From Kineococcus aurantiacus (GTDB lineage Bacteria > Actinomycetota > Actinomycetes > Actinomycetales > Kineococcaceae): 64,000 nt of DNA. The stretch covers positions 1,426,001 through 1,490,000 of the forward strand of contig NZ_JACCBB010000001.1 of NCBI RefSeq assembly GCF_013409345.1. Direction: 5' to 3'. The notes below the pieces were generated by a model. The model saw only the letters and a list, made by a program, of their open reading frames with translations. It had not been told where the DNA came from and ran no database searches. The translations under genes were made by a program, and so were the position numbers. Below are positions 51,021 to 58,209 of the stretch, one piece after another; position 1 is the stretch's first letter; each line of letters opens with the position of its first letter.

Positions 51021-52259
51021 TCAGTGCGCGGGCGGGCGGGCGGGCAGGGCGCGCGCTGACGCGGCGGTCAGCGCGAGCACCCCCATCCCCACGGCGATGG
51101 CCGACTCGTCGGGGGCGAAGTCCCCGCGGTGCAGGTCGTAGGTGGGGCCGCCGGGGGTGCGGGTCCCCAGCCGGACCATCGCGCCGGGCACGTGGTGCAG
51201 GTACCAGGCGAAGTCCTCCCCGCCGAGGGACTGCCGCGTCGGCAGGACGTCGTCCTCCCCCAGCAGCGCCCGCGACGCCGCCTCCAGGGCCGCGGTGGAG
51301 TGGACCTCGTTGTCGACCGGCGGCACCCCGCGCACGAGGCTGACCTCGGCGCGCACCGCGTAGGGCCGCACGAGGTCGGCCACGACGTCCTCGACGAGCT
51401 CGCCGGCGTGCTGCCACGCCTCGGTCTCCATGCAGCGCAACGTCCCCGAGGCGTAGCCCTCGGCGGGGACGGCGTTGGGGGCGTCCCCGGCGTGGACGGC
51501 GCCCCAGGTGAGGTTCACCCCGGCGCGGGGGTCGACGCGGCGGGCCAGGACCGCGGGCAGCTGGGTGACGACCTGACCGAGGGCGAAGACGAGGTCGCCG
51601 GCCAGGTGCGGGCGCGAGGTGTGCCCGCCGGTGCCGTGCAGCCGGACGGTCACGTGGTCGGAGGCCGAGGTGATGGGCCCGGCCTTCAGGCCCACGGTCC
51701 CGACGTCCAGGGTCGGGTCGCAGTGCAGGCCGTAGATGGCCGCGACGTCCTCCAGGGCCCCGGCCCCCACGACGTCGATCGCCCCGCCGGGCATGACCTC
51801 CTCTGCGGGCTGGAAGACCAGCCGGACGCCGTGCGGCAGATCACCCGTCCGGGCGAGGTCGGCCAGCACGAGCCCGGCCCCGAGGACGGAGGCGGTGTGC
51901 ACGTCGTGGCCGCAGGCGTGGGCGACGCCGGGGACGGTGGAGGCGTAGGGCAGGCCCGTGGACTCCGGGGTGCGCAGGGCGTCGAGGTCGGCGCGCACGG
52001 CCACCCGGGGACCGGCGGGGCCGACGTCGGCGATGAGGCCGGTGCCGGGCAGCAGCTTGACGTGCGCGCCCGTGCCGGTGAGCAGCTCGGCGACCCGGGC
52101 CGTCGCGCGGTGCTCGGTGCGGGCCAGTTCGGGGTGGGCGTGCAGCTCGCGGCGCAGGGCCCGGGCCGTCGGCTCGTGGCTGACGACCAGGTCCGCGATC
52201 CGCTCGGCGAGCTCGCCCGGACCGGCCGCGGTCCGCGGGGTGCTCGTGTCGCTGGTCAC
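51021..52259 (-). CDS. M20D-type amidohydrolase
   Basis: Zinc/manganese amidohydrolase (412 residues) of the M20D group (hippurate hydrolase, IAA-amino-acid hydrolase, N-acetyl-diaminopimelate deacetylase relatives). Seen: LRRELHAHPELARTEH, AVRADLDALRTPESTGLPYAS, metal ligands in HACGHDVHTASVLG, FQPAEEVMPGGAIDVV, GLHCDPTLDVGTVGLKAGPITSASDHVTVRLHGTGGHTSRPH (dimer domain) and SLGGEDFAWYLHHVPG. TAGCGT (52273-52268) is eight bases before the GTG, so leaderless. Substrate unknown. A short palindrome at 50973-50988 may end its transcript. Confidence 0.88.
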   Translation of the reverse strand: MTSDTSTPRTAAGPGELAERIADLVVSHEPTARALRRELHAHPELARTEHRATARVAELLTGTGAHVKLLPGTGLIADVGPAGPRVAVRADLDALRTPESTGLPYASTVPGVAHACGHDVHTASVLGAGLVLADLARTGDLPHGVRLVFQPAEEVMPGGAIDVVGAGALEDVAAIYGLHCDPTLDVGTVGLKAGPITSASDHVTVRLHGTGGHTSRPHLAGDLVFALGQVVTQLPAVLARRVDPRAGVNLTWGAVHAGDAPNAVPAEGYASGTLRCMETEAWQHAGELVEDVVADLVRPYAVRAEVSLVRGVPPVDNEVHSTAALEAASRALLGEDDVLPTRQSLGGEDFAWYLHHVPGAMVRLGTRTPGGPTYDLHRGDFAPDESAIAVGMGVLALTAASARALPARPPAH

Positions 52260-52315
52260 GTTCCCCGACGCTACCCGCGCCGGACCCGTGCCGCCGACCT
52301 CACCCCGCGGCACGC

Positions 52316-53497
52316 TCAGACGACCTTGTCGTGCCCGGCCTCCTGGGCCCGTTCCACGAGCTTCTTGACCTCCTGGGCGCGCGCCCGCGTCGTCACCATG
52401 AGCGCGTCGGGGGTGTCGACGACGACGAGGTCGTCGACCCCGAGCAGCGCCACGACGCGGTCGTTGGCCGGGACGACGAGGCCGCCGGCGACCCCCTCGG
52501 TCAGGACGAGGGAGGCGTCCCCGAGCACCTTGGGCTGGTCGACGTCGGCGGGCAGCAGCTCGGCCAGGGAGGAGAAGTCCCCGACGTCGTCCCACCCGAA
52601 GGTCGCCGGGACCACGGCGACGCGGCCCTCCTCGGCGGCCGGCTCGGCCACCGCGTGGTCGATGGCGATGGCCGGCAGGGCGGCCCACTGCTCCTCCAGG
52701 ACGGCGTCGCGCTGGGGGGTGTCCCAGGCGTCGGCGATGCGCTCCAGCCCGGCGTGCAGCGCCGGGGCGTGCGCGGCGAGCAGTTCGAGCAGGACGTCGG
52801 CGCGGGCGACGAACATGCCGCCGTTCCAGCGGTAGTCCCCGGTCGACAGGTACGCCGAGGCGGTGCGGGCGTCGGGCTTCTCCTTGAACTGCACGACGCG
52901 GCGGGCGTTGGGGGCCCCCTGCAGCCGCAGCCGCTTGCCGAGGCGGATGTACCCGAAGCCGGTGGCGGGGTGGGAGGGGGCGATGCCGATGGTCACGACG
53001 AAACCGCGCCGGGCGGTGACGACGGCCTCCTCGACGGAGCTCTCGAAGTCGTCGCGGCCGGAGATGTTGTGGTCGGCGGCGAAGGAGCCCAGGACCGCGT
53101 CGGGGTCGCGGCGGACCAGGACGGCGGCGGCCAGGCCGATGGCGGCGGCGGAGTCGCGCCGGCACGGCTCGCGCAGGACGTTGGCCGCGGGCAGCTCGGG
53201 GAGCTGGGCGGAGACGGCGTCGGCGTGGGAGCGGCCGGTGACGACCAGCAGCCGGTCGGCGCCGGCCAGCGGCAGCAGCCGGTCCCAGGTCTGCTGCAGG
53301 AGCGTGCGCCCCCGGCCGGTCAGGTCGAGCAGGAACTTGGGGCGGTCGCTGCGCGACAACGGCCACAGGCGGGTCCCCGCACCACCGGCCGGGACGACGG
53401 CGTGGAAGTCGGACAGGTCGATCTGGGCGTCCTCGAGGTCGTCGTCCGACCACGCCGACCAGGAGCCGGGACCGTTGCTGCGCGCACCGTCAGTCAT
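52316..53497 (-). CDS. manC: Mannose-1-phosphate guanylyltransferase
   Basis: GDP-mannose pyrophosphorylase (393 residues), short type without an isomerase domain; makes GDP-mannose from GTP and mannose 1-phosphate for envelope glycans. Seen: FHAVVPAGGAGTRLWPLSRSDRPKFLLDLTG (nucleotide loop and signature Arg/Lys), REPCRRDSAAAIGLAAAVL, GSFAADHNI, VTIGIAPSHPATGFGYIRLG, FKEKPDARTASAYLSTGDYRWNGGMFVARADVLL, FGWDDVGDFSSL, and VVALLGVDDLVVVDTPDALMV. TAGGTT (53510-53505) is seven bases before the ATG. Displaced compared with mycobacteria, where the homologue lies before the LCP gene. Confidence 0.93.
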   Translation of the reverse strand: MTDGARSNGPGSWSAWSDDDLEDAQIDLSDFHAVVPAGGAGTRLWPLSRSDRPKFLLDLTGRGRTLLQQTWDRLLPLAGADRLLVVTGRSHADAVSAQLPELPAANVLREPCRRDSAAAIGLAAAVLVRRDPDAVLGSFAADHNISGRDDFESSVEEAVVTARRGFVVTIGIAPSHPATGFGYIRLGKRLRLQGAPNARRVVQFKEKPDARTASAYLSTGDYRWNGGMFVARADVLLELLAAHAPALHAGLERIADAWDTPQRDAVLEEQWAALPAIAIDHAVAEPAAEEGRVAVVPATFGWDDVGDFSSLAELLPADVDQPKVLGDASLVLTEGVAGGLVVPANDRVVALLGVDDLVVVDTPDALMVTTRARAQEVKKLVERAQEAGHDKVV

Positions 53498-53830
53498 GGC
53501 CCGGAACCTACCGGTGCGGCCCGCGCCGCAGGAGCCCCCGAGGACCCCGTTCGGGCGGCTGGACGTGATCTGCGCCACGTTCGGGCCACCCGCGTCTCCG
53601 ACACGGCGTAGGAGGTTGCGCGGGACCCGTCCCGTGGTCCACGGTAGGTGAGGCTCGCCTGCGTGACCTGGGCCTCACGGCGCCGTGAGTCCTTCATCAC
53701 AAATGCCCCACCGGCTCCCCGTGGGGCACCTCCGGCGTGCCCGCGCGCCTACAGTGGGTGCCAGACGCCGCCGCCCGCGCGCCGTAGCTCCGGTGGACCC
53801 GGCGTCGAGGAGCACTCGAGGAGGACGCTG
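53498..53830. promoter_or_regulatory. manC-sdh divergent region with iron box and hairpins
   Basis: This 333-bp gap carries no convincing gene. It holds the leaderless start signal of manC (53510-53505), an iron box (53644-53662), a perfect 16-bp palindrome CTCACGGCGCCGTGAG (53674-53689), a hairpin with 8-bp arms (53704-53711 and 53721-53728), a possible -10 box TACAGT (53750-53755) for sdhC, and AGGAGG (53819-53824) six bases before the sdhC GTG. From that -10 box the sdh leader would be about 70 nt. Confidence 0.55.
53644..53662. promoter_or_regulatory. DtxR/IdeR-like iron box upstream of sdhCDAB
   Basis: GTAGGTGAGGCTCGCCTGC matches the consensus TTAGGTTAGGCTCACCTAA at 14 of 19 positions and shares AGGTGAGGCTC-CCTG with the box at 9965. 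It lies about 170 bp before the sdhC start and about 88 bp before the proposed -10 box, a distance that would suit activation or an unseen upstream promoter better than direct blocking. Confidence 0.6.
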
Positions 53831-54262
53831 GTGGCCACGAGCCTGACCCCACCCGGACAGGGCGCACCCGCCGGGAGGACCACGCAGGGGATCCGACCCG
53901 CAGGAACCCTCTACCGCGGCCGCGAGGGCATGTGGTCCTGGGTGATGCACCGCATCTCCGGCGTGCTGATCTTCTTCTTCCTCTTCGTGCACGTGCTGGA
54001 CACCGCGACGGTGCGCGTCTCCCCCGAGGTCTACAACGGGGTCATCGGCCAGTACAAGAACCCCGTCATGGGCCTGGGCGAGGCCGGCCTGGTCGGCGCC
54101 GTCGTCTTCCACGCGCTCAACGGGGTCCGCATCATCCTCGTCGACTTCTGGTCCGGCGGCACCAAGCACCAGCGCAAGCTGTTCTGGGGCGTCGTCGCGG
54201 TCTGGGTCGTCCTCATGGTGCCCTTCCTCGTCCGCCACCTGACCATCGTCTTCACGCACTGA
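53831..54262 (+). CDS. sdhC: Succinate dehydrogenase cytochrome b subunit
   Basis: Membrane anchor (143 residues) of succinate:quinone oxidoreductase. Seen: YRGREGMWSWVMHRISGVLIFFFLFVHVLDTATV (helix 1 with family Ser/His-Arg and a haem-ligand-type His), PVMGLGEAGLVGAVVFHALNGVRIILVDF (helix 2 with H-x-x-N-G-x-R signature), and a third helix VVAVWVVLMVPFLVRHLTIVF. GTG start with AGGAGG six bases upstream. First gene of sdhCDAB, 13 bp before sdhD. Confidence 0.93.
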   Translation: MATSLTPPGQGAPAGRTTQGIRPAGTLYRGREGMWSWVMHRISGVLIFFFLFVHVLDTATVRVSPEVYNGVIGQYKNPVMGLGEAGLVGAVVFHALNGVRIILVDFWSGGTKHQRKLFWGVVAVWVVLMVPFLVRHLTIVFTH

Positions 54263-54275
54263 GGGGCCGCGCGCC

Positions 54276-54782
54276 GTGAGCACCGATCAGACCCCCGGCG
54301 GCAGCTACGCCCCCGCCCTGGAGACCCCCCGCTCCCCCTACAAGCGCAACAAGCCGACCCGGACCAACTGGGAGCTCTACGGCTGGCTGTTCATGCGCAT
54401 GTCCGGCGTCGTCCTCATCGTCCTGGTCTTCGGGCACCTGTTCGTCAACCTCATGACGGGCGAAGGCATCCACCAGGTCGACTGGGGTTTCGTCGCCGGG
54501 AAGTGGTCCAGCCCGTTCTGGCAGGTCTGGGACCTGCTGATGCTGTGGCTGGCCCAGCTGCACGGCACCAACGGCGTGCGCACCATCATCAACGACTACG
54601 CCGAGCGCGACCGGACGCGGTTCTGGCTGAAGATGGCGCTGTACCTGGCGACCGTCGTCGTCATCGTCGTCGGGACCCTGGTGATCTTCACCTTCGACCC
54701 GTGCGCGGACCCGAGCTCGACGCTGGACGTGTGCCGCCCGGCGATCGACGACGTGCCCACCGTCACCAGCCCCAACACCTGA
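54276..54782 (+). CDS. sdhD: Succinate dehydrogenase membrane anchor subunit
   Basis: Second membrane anchor (168 residues). Seen: a polar N-terminus (about 30 residues), NWELYGWLFMRMSGVVLIVLVFGHLFVNLM (helix 1 with R-x-S-G and His), FWQVWDLLMLWLAQLHGTNGVRTIINDY (helix 2 with H-G-x-N-G-x-R) and ALYLATVVVIVVGTLVIFTF (helix 3). With SdhC it binds haem and menaquinone. GTG start. Mycobacterial Sdh2 has the same two-anchor layout. Confidence 0.92.
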   Translation: MSTDQTPGGSYAPALETPRSPYKRNKPTRTNWELYGWLFMRMSGVVLIVLVFGHLFVNLMTGEGIHQVDWGFVAGKWSSPFWQVWDLLMLWLAQLHGTNGVRTIINDYAERDRTRFWLKMALYLATVVVIVVGTLVIFTFDPCADPSSTLDVCRPAIDDVPTVTSPNT

Positions 54783-54803
54783 TCCGAGAACGGGAGCAGC
54801 ACC

Positions 54804-56636
54804 ATGCAGACGCACCAGTTCGACGTCGTCATCGTCGGCGCGGGCGGCGCGGGGATGCGCGCGGCCCTGGAATCGGGCCAGCGGGCCCGCACGGCCGTGC
54901 TCACCAAGCTCTACCCGACGCGCTCGCACACCGGTGCGGCCCAGGGCGGCATGTGCGCCGCGCTGGCCAACGTCGAGGAGGACAACTGGGAGTGGCACAC
55001 CTTCGACACCGTCAAGGGCGGTGACTACCTCGTCGACCAGGACGCCGCCGAGGTGATGTGCAAGGAGGCCATCGACGCGGTCCTGGACCTGGAGAAGATG
55101 GGCCTGCCGTTCAACCGCACGCCCGAGGGCAAGATCGACCAGCGCCGCTTCGGCGGGCACACCCGCGACCACGGCAAGTCCCCCGTGCGCCGGTCCTGCT
55201 TCGCCGCCGACCGCACCGGTCACATGATCCTGCAGACCCTCTACCAGCAGTGCGTCAAGCACGAGGTGGAGTTCTTCAACGAGTTCTACGTCCTGGACCT
55301 GCTCCTCGTCCCGACCACCGAGGCGAAGACGGGCACCGAGATCGAGGGCGCCGCCGACCAGCCCGGCCTGCGGACCCCGCCGAGCATCGGCACCCCCGGC
55401 GACCAGCGCATCGCCGGCGTCGTGGCGTACGAGCTGGCCACCGGCGAGATCCACGTCTTCCAGGCCAAGTCGGTCGTGCTCGCCACCGGCGGTGCGGGCA
55501 AGGTCTACAAGACGACCTCGAACGCGCACACCCTCACCGGCGACGGCATGGCCATCGCCTACCGCCGCGGCCTGCCGCTGGAGGACATGGAGTTCTTCCA
55601 GTTCCACCCGACCGGCCTGGCGGGCCTGGGGATCCTGCTGTCCGAGGCCGCCCGCGGCGAGGGCGGCATCCTGCGCAACGCCGACGGCGAGCGGTTCATG
55701 GAGCGCTACGCCCCCACCATCAAGGACCTCGCCCCGCGCGACATCGTCGCCCGGTCGATGGCCAACGAGGTGCGCGAGGGCCGCGGCGCCGGGCCGAACA
55801 AGGACTACGTCCTGCTCGACCTGACCCACCTGGAGCCGGCGCACATCGACGCCAAGCTGCCCGACATCACCGAGTTCGCCCGCACCTACCTGGGCGTCGA
55901 GCCGTACACCGAGCCCGTCCCGGTCTACCCCACCGCGCACTACGCGATGGGCGGCGTGCCGACGAACGTCGACGCCGAGGTGCTGCAGGACAACACCCGC
56001 GTCGTGCCCGGCCTGTACGCGGCCGGGGAGGTCGCCTGCGTGTCGGTGCACGGCTCGAACCGGCTGGGCACCAACTCCCTGCTCGACATCAATGTCTTCG
56101 GCCGCCGCGCCGGCATCGCCGCCGCGGAGTACGCGAACAAGGCCGAGTGGATCGCCGTGCCCGAGGGCTCGGAGGTCCCGGTCGTGAACTGGATGGCCGA
56201 GCTGCGCGACCGCCCCCAGGGCGAGCGCGTCTCCGACATCCGGCGCGAGCTGCAGGAGACGATGGACGCCAACGCGCAGGTGTTCCGCACCGAGGCCACC
56301 CTCAAGCAGGCCCTCACCGACATCGAGCGGCTCAAGGAGCGGTACTCGCGCGCCTCCGTCCAGGACAAGGGCAAGCGGTTCAACCTCGACCTCCTCGAAG
56401 GTCTCGAGCTGGGCTTCCTGCTCGACCTCGCCGAGGCCATGTGCCTGGGTGCCCTGGAGCGCAAGGAGTCCCGCGGCGGCCACTTCCGCGAGGACTACCC
56501 CAACCGCGACGACGTGAACTACATGCGGCACACGATGGTCTACCGCGAGCCCGCCGCCGACGGGTCCTACACCACGCGCCTGGACTTCAAGCCCGTCGTC
56601 CAGACCCGCTACCAGCCGATGGAGCGCAAGTACTGA
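54804..56636 (+). CDS. sdhA: Succinate dehydrogenase flavoprotein subunit
   Basis: Catalytic FAD subunit (610 residues), oxidises succinate to fumarate on the cytoplasmic face. Seen: FDVVIVGAGGAGMRAALESG (FAD site), YPTRSHTGAAQGGMCAAL with the histidine that carries covalent FAD, FNRTPEGKIDQRRFGGHTRDHGKSPVRRSCFAADRTGH, LATGGAGKVYKTTSNAHTLTGDGMAIAYRRGLPLEDMEFFQFHPTGL (substrate site), AHYAMGGVPTNVD, GLYAAGEVACVSVHGSNRLGTNSLLDINVFGRRAG, and the C-terminal helical region. Its TGA overlaps the ATG of sdhB (ATGATG-type junction sharing one base). Confidence 0.96.
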   Translation: MQTHQFDVVIVGAGGAGMRAALESGQRARTAVLTKLYPTRSHTGAAQGGMCAALANVEEDNWEWHTFDTVKGGDYLVDQDAAEVMCKEAIDAVLDLEKMGLPFNRTPEGKIDQRRFGGHTRDHGKSPVRRSCFAADRTGHMILQTLYQQCVKHEVEFFNEFYVLDLLLVPTTEAKTGTEIEGAADQPGLRTPPSIGTPGDQRIAGVVAYELATGEIHVFQAKSVVLATGGAGKVYKTTSNAHTLTGDGMAIAYRRGLPLEDMEFFQFHPTGLAGLGILLSEAARGEGGILRNADGERFMERYAPTIKDLAPRDIVARSMANEVREGRGAGPNKDYVLLDLTHLEPAHIDAKLPDITEFARTYLGVEPYTEPVPVYPTAHYAMGGVPTNVDAEVLQDNTRVVPGLYAAGEVACVSVHGSNRLGTNSLLDINVFGRRAGIAAAEYANKAEWIAVPEGSEVPVVNWMAELRDRPQGERVSDIRRELQETMDANAQVFRTEATLKQALTDIERLKERYSRASVQDKGKRFNLDLLEGLELGFLLDLAEAMCLGALERKESRGGHFREDYPNRDDVNYMRHTMVYREPAADGSYTTRLDFKPVVQTRYQPMERKY

Positions 56637-57475
56637 TGTCGACGTTCGAGACGAGCCCGCAGGAGACCAACGCCGAAGCGGCGTCGGCCAAGTCGGCCGA
56701 GACGGCTCGCAGCGGTTCCGGCAGGAAGGCTCCCGTCGAGGGTCAGGGCGGCACCGGCGAGATCCCCTCGTTCACCGTCACCCTGAAGCTGCGCCGGTAC
56801 GACCCGGAGAAGGACTCCGAGCCGCACTGGGAGACGTACGACCTCACGATGCACGGCACCGACCGCGTGCTCGACGCCCTGCACAAGGTGAAGTGGGAGC
56901 AGGACGGCACCCTGACGTTCCGCCGCTCCTGCGCCCACGGCGTCTGCGGTTCGGACGCCATGCGCATTAACGGCCGCAACCGGCTCGCGTGCAAGACGCT
57001 GCTGAAGGACCTCGACATCAAGAAGCCGATCGTCGTGGAACCCATCAAGGGCCTGCCCGTCGAGAAGGACCTCATCGTCGACATGGAGCCGTTCTTCGCG
57101 GCCTACCGCGAGGTCATGCCGTTCCTCATCACCAAGGGCGCCGAGCCGACCCGCGAGCGCATCCAGTCCCAGGCCGACCGCGAGCGCTTCGACGACACCA
57201 CCAAGTGCATCCTGTGCGCGGCGTGCACGTCGAGCTGCCCGGTGTTCTGGAACGACGGCCAGTACTTCGGCCCCGCCGCGATCGTCAACGCGCACCGGTT
57301 CATCTTCGACAGCCGCGACGTCGGCTCGGACCTGCGCCTGGAGATCCTCAACGACAAGGAGGGCGTGTGGCGCTGCCGCACGACCTTCAACTGCTCCGAG
57401 GCGTGCCCGCGCGGCATCCAGGTGACCCGCGCCATCGCCGAGGTCAAGCAGGCGCTGATCGCCCGCAAGCTCTGA
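56636..57475 (+). CDS. sdhB: Succinate dehydrogenase iron-sulfur subunit
   Basis: Iron-sulfur subunit (279 residues) passing electrons from FAD to quinone. A polar extension of about 40 residues (Glu/Ala/Ser-rich) precedes the usual fold. Seen: [2Fe-2S] site FRRSCAHGVCGSDAMRINGRNRLAC, with Asp at the third ligand position as in E. coli; [4Fe-4S] site CILCAACTSSCP; [3Fe-4S] site with CRTTFNCSEACPRGI. A hairpin terminator follows 13 bp after the stop. Confidence 0.96.
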   Translation: MSTFETSPQETNAEAASAKSAETARSGSGRKAPVEGQGGTGEIPSFTVTLKLRRYDPEKDSEPHWETYDLTMHGTDRVLDALHKVKWEQDGTLTFRRSCAHGVCGSDAMRINGRNRLACKTLLKDLDIKKPIVVEPIKGLPVEKDLIVDMEPFFAAYREVMPFLITKGAEPTRERIQSQADRERFDDTTKCILCAACTSSCPVFWNDGQYFGPAAIVNAHRFIFDSRDVGSDLRLEILNDKEGVWRCRTTFNCSEACPRGIQVTRAIAEVKQALIARKL

Positions 57476-57487
57476 CCCACCGCGCGC

Positions 57488-57518
57488 AGGGCCCGTCCGG
57501 ACGTCCCGGGCGGGCCCT
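57488..57518 (+). terminator. Terminator of the sdh operon
   Basis: Stem 57489-57500 with 57506-57517 (12 pairs, one G-U) plus an outer A-T pair, 5-nt loop, 13 bp after the sdhB stop and before the promoter of the next gene. Confidence 0.8.
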
Positions 57519-57567
57519 TCGTCGTCCCCGGCGACCCGCTCCCCCGCCCGGGCCGTAGGCTCCCCGC

Positions 57568-58179
57568 GTGCCGGAGCTCGTCGAACGTTCGCTGTCGGTG
57601 GCCGGGCGGGCGCTGGACCTGCTGCTGCCCCGCGACCTGGAGGAGCTGTTCACGCCCCGGGCGTACGCCGACGAGCGGTTCGCGCCGTACTGGGCCGAGC
57701 TGTGGCCGAGCGCGCTGGCCCTGGCCGACGCCGTGGCCGCGGTGGCGCCGGGCACGCGGACGCTGGAGCTCGGCTGCGGCCTGGGCGTGCCGTCCCTGCG
57801 GGCCGCGCTGGCCGGGCACGACGTCACCGCGACCGACTGGACCCCCGACGCGGTGGCGCTGCTGGAGGGCAACGCCGCCCGCAACGGCGCCCGCCTCGCG
57901 GTGCGCGCCTGGGACTGGACGACCGACCCGGCGCCCCTGGACCCGCCGTTCGACCTCGTCGTGGCCGCCGACGTCCTCTACGAGCGCGCGCAGGTCGGCA
58001 CGGTCCTCACGGCGCTGCCCGCGCTGGTGGCCCCCGGCGGGCAGGTGTGGGTCGCCGACCCGGGCCGTCCCGCCGCGCGCGAGTTCACCGCGCGGGCCGC
58101 GCGGGACTGGGCGGTGGACCGGGTGCCGCACGCCGGGCCGGCCGAGGTGGCGATCCACCGGCTGCGCGCGCCTGCGTAG
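57568..58179 (+). CDS. Class I SAM-dependent methyltransferase (METTL/NNMT-like)
   Basis: Methyltransferase of 203 residues. Seen: YWAELWPSALALADAVAAVAPGTRTLELGCGLGVPSLRAALAGHDVTATDWTPDAVALLEGNAARNG (pre-motif and SAM site, with the W-P-S-x-x-L start of the lysine/protein methyltransferase 16 group), PPFDLVVAADVLYERAQVGTVLTALPALVAPGGQVWVADPGR. The D-V-L-Y motif replaces D/N-P-P-Y of nucleic-acid enzymes, favouring protein or small-molecule targets. TAGGCT (57556-57561) is six bases before the GTG, so leaderless. Target unknown. Confidence 0.85.
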   Translation: MPELVERSLSVAGRALDLLLPRDLEELFTPRAYADERFAPYWAELWPSALALADAVAAVAPGTRTLELGCGLGVPSLRAALAGHDVTATDWTPDAVALLEGNAARNGARLAVRAWDWTTDPAPLDPPFDLVVAADVLYERAQVGTVLTALPALVAPGGQVWVADPGRPAAREFTARAARDWAVDRVPHAGPAEVAIHRLRAPA

Positions 58180-58209
58180 AGTGCGGGCAGGGCCACACCG
58201 GGGAGACGC

